A DNA stretch of 12,459 nucleotides from Pyrodictiaceae archaeon (lineage in GTDB: Archaea > Thermoproteota > Thermoprotei_A > Sulfolobales > Pyrodictiaceae). Where the stretch lies: the NCBI GenBank assembly GCA_027046105.1, contig JALTZQ010000151.1:1-12459 (forward strand), in the 5' to 3' direction. The notes below the pieces were generated by a model. That model searched no databases, was not told the DNA's origin, and saw only the letters and a program-made list of their open reading frames with translations. Position 1 is the stretch's first letter. Each line of letters opens with the position of its first letter. The translations under genes were made by a program, and so were the position numbers. This document shows, in pieces, positions 6,876 to 12,459 of this stretch.

Positions 6876-7244
6876 TTACCTTAATGTGTTATCTGTGCAT
6901 TGTCTACAGTATCTGCTTAGCAAGGGCTTTATAGTGGAAGCCATTAATGTTGTGAAAGGTGACAATTCAACTCTTACACTTATCGAGAGTGTTTTTCCAG
7001 AAACGTTGAGAAGTGCTTGACCCCATGCCATATAGCCATTTATATTAAAACAACATTCTCTAACATAGGGTGCAAGAGTTCTTAAAGAGTCAATAGGGTC
7101 TTTTGAGCACAATTGTTTAGATAGTTCCTCAACAATACTGCAATCACCTTCAATGATTAAGTATACTCTATAAGCTTCTTGTATTGGTTGTGCATTGCAG
7201 TACTTTTTTAATAGTGTTGAGAGATAACCGTTATAGCATGTCAA
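6876..7244 (-). CDS. Small cysteine-rich hypothetical protein, possibly Pcc1-like
   Basis: A 122-residue frame starting with TTG. The predicted order strand (YRVYLIIEGD, 25-34), helix (SIVEELSKQL), strand (ECCFNI), strand (KTLSISVRVELS, 84-95) and helix (FTTLMASTIKPLLSRY) recalls the fold of Pcc1, the small dimerising subunit of the KEOPS complex that makes t6A in tRNA; the pattern of a strand ending in a polar residue followed by a long helix is the main likeness. This is from memory of the family and is weak. Eight cysteines (3, 16, 35, 46, 64, 65, 113, 116) are unusual. A TATA-like gataaactat (complement of about 7262-7271) sits about 22 bp before the start, fitting a leaderless message. 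The plus-strand frame at 6838-7020 overlaps it and is less likely. Confidence 0.45.
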   Translation of the reverse strand: MTCYNGYLSTLLKKYCNAQPIQEAYRVYLIIEGDCSIVEELSKQLCSKDPIDSLRTLAPYVRECCFNINGYMAWGQALLNVSGKTLSISVRVELSPFTTLMASTIKPLLSRYCRQCTDNTLR

Positions 7245-7312
7245 TACCTTCTACCCGAGGATAGTTTATCAAGATTCTTTCTCCGTTCTATTTTCGAACA
7301 ACTTTACAACAC

Positions 7313-7359
7313 GGGATCATTACCCTCTATTCGGGGGTAATAAAACTCTCTCATGATCC
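7313..7359. repeat. Two nested, competing inverted repeats
   Basis: ATTACCC (7319-7325) pairs with GGGTAAT (7335-7341) around a 9-base loop. Overlapping it, GGATCAT (7314-7320) pairs with ATGATCC (7353-7359). The two left arms share two bases (7319-7320), so both stems cannot form fully at once. It lies between the divergent 6876-7244 and 7509-8378 genes, upstream of the promoter of the latter. Confidence 0.4.
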
Positions 7360-7467
7360 GCTAGTGTTTGTTGTGGGATAACTGTGTTATGCTTACATTG
7401 ATAGACCCTCTGGCTATATCCTTAAATACTTTCTGGGTCTCACGTAATTCTCACATGATTATCAAGC

Positions 7468-7479
7468 CTATATTTATGG
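7468..7479 (+). promoter_or_regulatory. TATA box of the ferritin-like gene
   Basis: cctatatttatg is a good archaeal TATA element; a start site about 25-27 bp on would fall near 7500, leaving a leader of about ten bases before GTG at 7509/7512. A second AT-rich box (ccttaaatac, 7420-7429) lies further up. Confidence 0.5.
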
Positions 7480-7508
7480 AGATAAACTAGTGGACTTCAT
7501 GGTGTGAC

Positions 7509-8378
7509 GTGGTGTCTGATAGAAAAGATAGGAGAACTGTTCTGAGAAGTATTCTTCAAGATTATTTGCGGTCTAAAGGGCCAGGTCTACTAGCCTTATT
7601 GAACTCCTTAGCTAAGCGAGGTTATGGTGTTGACTACGTGGAGTTGCTCCTCTCTGCACCAAGTATAGCCAGCAGGTTGGTGAAGAGTATCTATGCTGGT
7701 AATGAGCGTGTAGTGAAGACTCTTGTTGTTGATCCACTTGTGGGAGTAGCAGGGTCTCATATAAGTAGTGCTGATGTAGAGAGACTTATCAATGAGGGAC
7801 GTGACAGAGAACTTCTTTCACTCCTTGGCGTTAAGTACTCGGAGAGCAGTCAAGTCGCCGGAAAGGAAAGTGTACCTTCTCCAACTATTGATGACTTGTT
7901 TGAACTTTTATCATGTGCAATACTTATTGAGAAAATGGCTAGCAGGGTCTATGGTAAACTAACAAAGCTCCTACCATCACCCTTAGATGTGGCTGCTCGA
8001 ATGATATCTGTTGAAAGTAGCATACATTCAACCATATATGAGAATCTCTTTAACTCGTTGTTCCATGAAAAGAAGCCCATGTGTAGACGTGAGAGTAGAG
8101 AGAACATAATAGTGGCTCTAGAAGAGTTTGAGAAATTATTGGATAATAGCCCTACCATTGATCAGTTAGTGAGTGGCCTAAGAATGCTAGGTATTATTGA
8201 GAGTAGTGCTGATGCTGAGTACTTTATGGAATTGGCTGTGCAGCCAATACTAGCTGCGCTAGATCCCCGTCTTAGGGAAATTTATAAACCTTTACTTGAA
8301 GCCGTAATGCATGATGAACAAGATCATCAAAGACTTGTAGAGGCATTGATCAAGTGGCTGAGGAGCGAGAAGAAGTAA
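7509..8378 (+). CDS. Two-part helical protein with possible ferritin-like C-terminal domain, next to encapsulin
   Basis: A 289-residue soluble, nearly all-helical protein that I cannot name. Residues 1-110 form one helical part; 111-126 (SESSQVAGKESVPSP) is a likely linker; 127-289 look like a four-helix bundle. In the latter, E141 lies in the first helix, E169 and H173 in the second, E237/E241 in the third, and HDEQDHQRL (268-276) in the fourth contains a proper E-x-x-H (E270/H273). The second helix has E-x-x-x-H rather than E-x-x-H, so a complete diiron site is not certain. GTG at 7509 is followed by a second GTG at 7512, which has GGTG (7501-7504) seven bases upstream and may be the true start. 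The gene is tail to tail with the encapsulin-ferritin gene with 42 bp between, so a related role in iron handling is an inference from position and fold only. Confidence 0.75.
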   Translation: MVSDRKDRRTVLRSILQDYLRSKGPGLLALLNSLAKRGYGVDYVELLLSAPSIASRLVKSIYAGNERVVKTLVVDPLVGVAGSHISSADVERLINEGRDRELLSLLGVKYSESSQVAGKESVPSPTIDDLFELLSCAILIEKMASRVYGKLTKLLPSPLDVAARMISVESSIHSTIYENLFNSLFHEKKPMCRRESRENIIVALEEFEKLLDNSPTIDQLVSGLRMLGIIESSADAEYFMELAVQPILAALDPRLREIYKPLLEAVMHDEQDHQRLVEALIKWLRSEKK

Positions 8379-8420
8379 GTGTAAAAACTATTGTAGAACT
8401 TAAATTAAACTAGAGCTATA

Positions 8421-9506
8421 TCACCCTTCTTGCTTAAGAATAGCTATACAGTTGGGGCATTTTACGCGAAGGGTAATCGTCTCCCATACGCGGAACCTAT
8501 GACCTTCAGCCTCTAACCCTATGTAATCGACGCGAGTATCAACTCCTACTACAATATCAGCTATAGAGCTATCAGAGGGTACAATAATTGCTACCTTGTC
8601 ATCTAATAAGGGATGACGTACGACCTTAACTATTTTCTCTAACCGTGCTAGATCGGTTAGGCCCGTTTGCTCACTAACCATAAGTAGCCTCGTATATCGT
8701 GTAGGAGATAAGAGTAGAATAAAGGGGCCAGTAACACCATAACGTTCCAGCATTGTAATAGTCCTTGCAACATCTTCTACAGCTTCTCCAGCCCTACTCC
8801 ACTCTCCCATCCTTGCCTTCAACGTGTCTGTTGCTTGCAATAGTGTATTAACGAGTACAGTTTCCTCCCTTAAAACAAGTTGGCGTGCAGCATGGGCAAT
8901 TAACGATTCATCAAGCCTTCCTTCAATACGTTTTGAACGTTCGAGAAGTCGTGGGGGTAGAAGGAACTCAACCGAGACCTCGTGAAGACTAATCAAATTC
9001 TCCTTGGCCACCGAGACAGTATCGTTTCCACCATAAACACTAGCTACAACATAGTCTACACCTGGACCGACCTTAGTCACGGGTAGTATCTTGCGTAGAA
9101 TTCTAGCCTTCTCAGCAGCCTTTTGAAAAACTGTAGACACGGCTGATTCGAATCCAGGGTAGCCACTATTGACGCTTTCCTCCCTTGCACTATTATTGTT
9201 GGTGTTTGAACCGCTGATTTGATTCCCGGTAATCTCTTGGACTTCCGCCATGCCCTTCTCCAGTTCCCTAGCTTGCTCAGGGTCAAGCTCCTTTAAGAGT
9301 GCAAGAAATTCGCCGACGTGAGTCTTCTCCTCTCTTGCGACATCCTCGAAAACGCGGCGCACCTTTTCATCATTGGCACTTCTAGCTATTTGTAGATAGA
9401 AACTTACTGCATCAAGCTCAGCAATTATTGCCGTTCGCAGAGCATCTGCTAAGTCGTTCTTGTCTAGACTTTGCTTTCTGGGATCTAATGGGTGTTTTGC
9501 AAACAA
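8421..9506 (-). CDS. Encapsulin shell protein with fused N-terminal encapsulated-ferritin domain
   Basis: A 361-residue fusion. Residues 15-92 are an encapsulated-ferritin (EncFtn)-type helical hairpin: AIIAELDAVSFYLQIA gives E30 and Y37, and REEKTHVGEFLALL gives E60 and H63, the same spacing as the ferroxidase ligands E32, E62 and H65 of the Rhodospirillum rubrum protein. Residues 95-116 are an Asn/Ser-rich linker. Residues 117-361 match the HK97-fold encapsulin of Thermotoga maritima, e.g. YGVTGPFILLLSPTRY (256-271), DTRVDYIGLEAEGHRFRV (323-340) and the closing VWETITLRV...AILK. The same fusion forms the virus-like particle of Pyrococcus furiosus. Expected role: a protein compartment that oxidises and stores iron inside, protecting against oxidative damage. 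TTG at 9506 has GAGGTG eight bases upstream. A CPNC motif (350-353) near the C terminus is unusual. tRNA-Glu lies upstream on the same strand. Confidence 0.92.
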   Translation of the reverse strand: MFAKHPLDPRKQSLDKNDLADALRTAIIAELDAVSFYLQIARSANDEKVRRVFEDVAREEKTHVGEFLALLKELDPEQARELEKGMAEVQEITGNQISGSNTNNNSAREESVNSGYPGFESAVSTVFQKAAEKARILRKILPVTKVGPGVDYVVASVYGGNDTVSVAKENLISLHEVSVEFLLPPRLLERSKRIEGRLDESLIAHAARQLVLREETVLVNTLLQATDTLKARMGEWSRAGEAVEDVARTITMLERYGVTGPFILLLSPTRYTRLLMVSEQTGLTDLARLEKIVKVVRHPLLDDKVAIIVPSDSSIADIVVGVDTRVDYIGLEAEGHRFRVWETITLRVKCPNCIAILKQEG

Positions 9507-9519
9507 GGTGTATACACCT
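9506..9519. promoter_or_regulatory. 14-bp palindrome over the encapsulin Shine-Dalgarno and start
   Basis: AGGTGTATACACCT is a perfect palindrome. On the minus strand it contains most of the GAGGTG ribosome-binding site and touches the TTG start codon. It could be an operator for a dimeric regulator, or fold to hide the ribosome-binding site. One such palindrome is expected by chance in this much DNA, so only its position makes it notable. Confidence 0.4.
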
Positions 9520-9554
9520 CAATCCATATCCGTAAGCAAGGATCAATGGCTCTA

Positions 9555-9570
9555 GGAAATAAAAACGTTT
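9555..9570 (-). promoter_or_regulatory. Likely encapsulin promoter
   Basis: The minus strand reads aacgtttttatttcct, an A/T-rich TATA-like box preceded by a purine-rich BRE-like gaaaacg. The start site about 25 bp downstream would lie near 9533, giving a leader of about 27 bases. The same T-run would also be a natural stop for the upstream tRNA-Glu transcript. Confidence 0.45.
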
Positions 9571-9614
9571 TCAGACACTATACTGTGAGTTCAAGGGACA
9601 CCGAGTGAGAAAGA

Positions 9615-9692
9615 TGGTGCCGCGGCCGGGATTTGAACCCGGGTCACGGGCTTGAAAGGCCCGCATACTTGGCCGGGCTATACTACCGCGGC
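9615..9692 (-). tRNA. tRNA-Glu (anticodon TTC), CCA encoded
   Basis: On the minus strand: acceptor GCCGCGG (9692-9686) with CCGCGGC (9625-9619), anticodon stem CGGGC/GCCCG (complement of 9659-9663 and 9647-9651) with loop CTTTCAA, so anticodon TTC (complement of 9654-9656), and T stem CCGGG/CCCGG (complement of 9638-9642 and 9626-9630) around TTCAAAT. Discriminator A (9618) is followed by encoded CCA (9617-9615). There is no intron. It reads towards the encapsulin gene, 108 bp away. Confidence 0.97.
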
Positions 9693-9731
9693 AGCGTCTC
9701 TCCCGTGCAGTTACTGAGGATTCCCTCTAGG

Positions 9732-9748
9732 CTTTAACTTATAGCTTT
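9732..9748 (-). promoter_or_regulatory. TATA-like box of tRNA-Glu
   Basis: The minus strand reads aagctataagttaaagc 40-56 bp before the tRNA. A start 25 bp downstream leaves a leader of roughly 15-25 bases that RNase P would remove. Confidence 0.4.
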
Positions 9749-9784
9749 ATTGGTTTTGAGTTGACCTGCTCTTGTGGTGTAAAA

Positions 9785-9795
9785 GGTTATAGTTT
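9785..9795 (+). promoter_or_regulatory. TATA-like box of the CBS-domain gene
   Basis: ggttatagttt, followed 25 bp on by a start site near 9815, would give a leader of about 20 bases before the TTG at 9835. Transcription starting there would also exclude the TTG at 9817 as a practical start. Confidence 0.35.
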
Positions 9796-9834
9796 GGTAG
9801 TGTATGGTTTGCTATATTGTCTTGGGGAGGATTT

Positions 9835-11718
9835 TTGGTAAAGGTGTGGGAGTTCTCCAGGAAACCCAGTGTTATCGTGTTGCCAGGTACTCCGGCAACT
9901 ACTGTGAGAGCGTTGCTTCGTGATCGTGAGGAGAGTATAGCGGTTGTGGTTGATGATGAGCGTTCAATGAAGTACCAGGGTTACGTGACTTGGAGAGAGG
10001 TTATACAGATAACGAGTCATTACTCTAATTTGCATGCGAAGGATATTGCTTTGTCTCATCCAGTAGCCTATGCTAGTGATGAGGTCGAGGACGTCGTTAA
10101 GCGTATGGAGGAAGAAAGGGTCTATGCAGTTCCTCTCCTCCGCTCAGTAGATGAAGAGGTTGTTGTCGGTGTTGTATCGGCTTCTGATGTACTAAAGGGC
10201 CTACTTAATATGGGATATGAGGCTATTGCTGAGACGGTTGCTGAAATAATGACCACAGATAATCTCGACAAGTACGTTACGATAGAAGATGAGGAGATAA
10301 CAAGGGTTTGGAGCGATTTTGTATACCGTGGTATACTAGGGAAGGTCGTTGTTAAAAGCCATGATGACAGAGTCCCCGTAGGCATAATCACTCAGCGCGA
10401 CTTAGTCGAGACATCTAGGTGGTTCTTCCACCGCGAAAGTGAACGTGGGCTAAAAACTGTTGCTAAGGTTCGCCGAATAATGTTGAGAGGTGTCCCGGTT
10501 GCTACAGCTGACACACCAGTCCAGTATGTAGCTAAGGTTATGGCTGAGAATGAATTTACAATACTGCCTGTGATCGACCCGGAAAAGGGTAGTCTAGTTG
10601 GTGTTGTAACAATATATGATGTTGTAAGAGCATACCTTGAGGGTGCAAAGCCTGGTAGGGTAAGGATACCAGTAAAGATACCACTACCTATCGAGGTTAC
10701 GAGAGAGGAGAGAGTAACCTATACCTCAACAACAATGCTACTACAGCAGGTGGTCACTAGTAAGCCGCCACTAGAAGAGCTCGTTGGACTACGCGTTGCT
10801 GATATAGCTAGGCCCGAACTACCAGCAATAACAGTAAATGATACAGTGGAGCATGCAAGAAGGGAGATGCTAAGACGTCGTACAAACTACCTTCTAGTGG
10901 TTGATGAACGTGGTGAAATTGTTGGCGCAGTTACAAAGTGGAGTATGCTTAGAGCTATAGGTCTTAAGGGCCCAATATGGCGTAGACGTGTTCGTGACCG
11001 CTACTTCATTGATTATGTTATGGAGACTAATCTGCCACGTGTACCAGCGGATGCAAGTTTAGAAGAAGTAGCCCTTAGAATGGTTGAAGATAGAGCAGAA
11101 ATAGCTATAGTGGTTGACGAGAAAGGGAGTCCCATAGGCTTCGTAACCAAGGATGACCTAGTAGACGCATACGCGCGTACTGAGACTGGTAGAGCAAAAG
11201 TAGAAAACGCAATGACACCTGGTAGAGTAGGCATTGTCCATCCACACCATAGCCTACACCACGTAGTCAAGAAGATGCAGACATTCTACCTGGACGCCCT
11301 AACAGTATATGATGGCTCCAAGATAGTAGGTGTTGTATCAGCCAACCGTCTACCATTCGTTGCGTTCGAGGACTCAGTTATAGGAGTAAGGAGTAGAAGA
11401 CTTGTATGGGTAAGAAAACTCGTAAGAGGCGCAGCACGCCGTGGCAGATACGTGAAGGTTACACCATTACTAGCAATAGATGCTACAGTACCGCTACAAG
11501 AGACCATACTGTCAACGGACGACCTTGTCAAGGCAATCGAGATGATGAAAAAACACAACGTAGACGGTATACCAGTAGCTACGCCAGATGGTAGAGTAGC
11601 TGGAGTAATATGCAAAAATGATGTAATAAGAGAACTAGCACGTACAGCCCTTCGCAGAAAGGAACTAGGCCTAACACTACGCATCGAAAAAGAAAAGAAA
11701 GAACAGAAATCTGTCTAG
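9835..11718 (+). CDS. Eight-CBS-motif (four Bateman module) protein without an effector domain
   Basis: A soluble protein of 627 residues built almost only from CBS motifs, which bind adenosyl ligands (AMP, ATP, SAM) and act as energy or nucleotide sensors. Counting from the upstream TTG at 9817, the motifs lie at about 25-70, 75-130, 141-200, 216-275, 325-382, 397-455, 460-518 and 545-610; each shows a variant of the core, e.g. VVGVVSASDVL, PVGIITQRDLV, LVGVVTIYDVV, IVGAVTKWSML, PIGFVTKDDLV and VAGVICKNDVI. A 50-residue spacer (276-324) parts the two halves, and a Lys/Glu-rich tail ends it. No enzyme, transporter or DNA-binding part is visible. I prefer TTG at 9835 since GGGGAGG (9824-9830) ends four bases before it; the frame opens at TTG 9817, where that site would lie inside the gene. 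It stands alone between tRNA-Glu and a T-rich stop. Confidence 0.88.
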   Translation: MVKVWEFSRKPSVIVLPGTPATTVRALLRDREESIAVVVDDERSMKYQGYVTWREVIQITSHYSNLHAKDIALSHPVAYASDEVEDVVKRMEEERVYAVPLLRSVDEEVVVGVVSASDVLKGLLNMGYEAIAETVAEIMTTDNLDKYVTIEDEEITRVWSDFVYRGILGKVVVKSHDDRVPVGIITQRDLVETSRWFFHRESERGLKTVAKVRRIMLRGVPVATADTPVQYVAKVMAENEFTILPVIDPEKGSLVGVVTIYDVVRAYLEGAKPGRVRIPVKIPLPIEVTREERVTYTSTTMLLQQVVTSKPPLEELVGLRVADIARPELPAITVNDTVEHARREMLRRRTNYLLVVDERGEIVGAVTKWSMLRAIGLKGPIWRRRVRDRYFIDYVMETNLPRVPADASLEEVALRMVEDRAEIAIVVDEKGSPIGFVTKDDLVDAYARTETGRAKVENAMTPGRVGIVHPHHSLHHVVKKMQTFYLDALTVYDGSKIVGVVSANRLPFVAFEDSVIGVRSRRLVWVRKLVRGAARRGRYVKVTPLLAIDATVPLQETILSTDDLVKAIEMMKKHNVDGIPVATPDGRVAGVICKNDVIRELARTALRRKELGLTLRIEKEKKEQKSV

Positions 11719-12127
11719 TAATCCTTTTTAGACAAATAAGGAGTTTACCCCAACTACGAAGTGTGAAGTAGAAGGAAGGCTTTAGCTCGGCGATGATCTT
11801 GACCGTTGCTTGCTGGCCATCCAGTATCACTATGGCTGGGTAGGGGGCGTCGCTTGTAGTCTTGTTTGTCTTCGTGAACACCTCGTAGCTGATGATCTCG
11901 ACGGGGCCCTGGGCCAAGTCGAAGGCGACAGCCACGGTGCCGTTCACATATGCTAGTCCAGCACTAGCCCCCAAACCCTCGATGAGGTATGCGAATGCGG
12001 GGTTCAATAGAATGACTGTTGTCTGGTTGTCAGTGGTGTCGCTTAGAGTGAATACTCCTGGTACACCACTATAGCTAATACTAGCATTGCCGATCACGGT
12101 GTATATGTAGTAGTTGAGCTCGTCCAC
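11579..12127 (-). pseudogene. Probable broken gene for a secreted beta-rich protein (faintly cannula-like)
   Basis: The minus-strand frame is open from 12181 to a stop at 11579, with a GTG at 12127 as nominal start. About 110-120 residues from VDELNYYIYTVIG through SYEVFTKTNK to TVKIIAEL read like real protein: alternating hydrophobic strands, four N-glycosylation sequons (NAS, NQT, NGT, NKT), C-ending codons. Upstream of the GTG, codons for PDYPDYAIPSS continue the same style up to a TGA at 12182-12184, so the N terminus and signal peptide seem lost. Downstream, past about 11770, the frame runs antisense into the CBS gene and turns into a low-complexity Leu/Cys tail that is unlikely to be native. 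The pattern, including GPVEIISYEVF followed later by PAIVIL, faintly recalls the cannula protein CanA of Pyrodictium from memory. Truncation is inferred; an intact small protein is the alternative. Confidence 0.5.
11725..11729 (+). terminator. T-rich stop after the CBS-domain gene
   Basis: TTTTT seven bases after the TAG (11716-11718), in cctttttag, fits archaeal U-tract termination. No hairpin precedes it. Confidence 0.4.
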
Positions 12128-12129
12128 AG

Positions 12130-12459
12130 ATGATGGGATGGCATAGTCGGGGTAGTCTGGTAGCTGACTGGAAGAAGGCGGTCATCCTCCACGTATCGTG
12201 GGGCTACTGGTTGGGCATCGATCTTTTCAGCTATAGGCTGGGGAAGACTAGTCTCAGGGCCAAGTTGGAGAGGGTGAGGGAGGCGCTTAGGAGCGCCCCC
12301 GAGAAAGTCCGAGACCTTAGCAGCGTAGTAGTGGATGTTGAGCCCGAGTCTGAGGAGTTCCTCGAAGCCGTCGAGGAGATTGCCGACGCAGCTGTCAACG
12401 AGTGGCTAAGGCAGGACGTGGTAGAGGGCCCACCACCAGACGCCTACGCACTGCTAGTC
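12130..12459 (+). CDS. Partial hypothetical protein running off the right edge
   Basis: The frame is open from an ATG at 12130 (a second at 12133) to the window end, 110 codons, with an in-frame TGA upstream at 12115. From about 12157 the product (VADWKKAVILHVSWGYWLGIDL, then a helical KLERVREALRS and an acidic EEFLEAVEEIADAAVNEWL) has a convincing G/C-ending codon bias (GAG, GCC, GTC, GAC). The first dozen residues are antisense to the broken gene on the other strand and there is no ribosome-binding site, so the true start is uncertain and the gene may be cut at its 5' side. I do not recognise the family; the region looks soluble and helical. Confidence 0.55.
   Translation, partial: MMGWHSRGSLVADWKKAVILHVSWGYWLGIDLFSYRLGKTSLRAKLERVREALRSAPEKVRDLSSVVVDVEPESEEFLEAVEEIADAAVNEWLRQDVVEGPPPDAYALLV

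Noticed and set aside
6838..7020. Plus-strand frame of 60 codons overlapping the 6876-7244 gene
   Set aside because: The opposite strand gives a longer product with a better secondary-structure pattern and a TATA box at a fitting distance.
8421..9506. Reading the encapsulin gene as an integrated viral capsid
   Set aside because: The fused ferroxidase domain, lack of any portal, terminase or protease gene nearby and its ordinary codon use favour a cellular compartment, even though the shell fold is of viral type.
10122..11684. Several minus-strand frames inside the CBS gene
   Set aside because: They are antisense shadows rich in Ser and Thr, as expected opposite Arg/Glu/Val-rich coding DNA.

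Overview
The window looks like a stretch of chromosome from a hyperthermophilic crenarchaeon (Thermoproteota, Desulfurococcales), most likely near Pyrodictiaceae such as Hyperthermus, Pyrodictium or Pyrolobus. The signs are archaeal AT-rich promoter boxes, two tRNA genes with encoded CCA, a family 4 uracil-DNA glycosylase, an archaeal membrane-tethered Lon-like protease, a TtuA/Ncs6-type tRNA thiolase beside a ubiquitin-like sulfur carrier, and an almost exclusive use of GTG and TTG starts. The placement is inference; no marker gene fixes the genus.

Left part (1-4.3 kb): the 3' end of an unidentified gene (+), a small hypothetical coiled-coil protein (-), a divergent secreted Lon-like serine protease (+), then a minus-strand pair: a GT2 polyprenyl-phosphate glycosyltransferase fused to a GtrA membrane domain, followed by the uracil-DNA glycosylase, whose 3' end overlaps the protease gene tail to tail.

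Middle (4.3-7.5 kb): a compact overlapping operon of uridine phosphorylase, a 66-residue ubiquitin-like protein ending in Gly-Gly, and a TtuA-type tRNA 2-thiouridine synthetase. The last two form a sulfur carrier/thiolase pair. tRNA-Val(GAC) follows, then about 1 kb of gene-poor DNA with one possible small protein on the minus strand that has a pattern like Pcc1.

Encapsulin part (7.5-9.7 kb): the most notable content. A minus-strand gene encodes an encapsulin (HK97-fold nanocompartment shell) with an encapsulated-ferritin-like iron domain fused at its N terminus, the arrangement known from the Pyrococcus furiosus virus-like particle. Facing it tail to tail, 42 bp away, is an undescribed helical protein whose C-terminal half looks ferritin-like. 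tRNA-Glu(TTC) lies just upstream of the encapsulin on the same strand.

Right part (9.8-12.46 kb): a protein made almost entirely of eight CBS motifs (four Bateman modules) with no visible effector domain. Past its T-rich terminator the codon use shifts to G/C-ending codons. This tract holds what appears to be a broken gene for a secreted beta-rich protein, vaguely like Pyrodictium cannula proteins, abutting a partial plus-strand gene that runs off the window.
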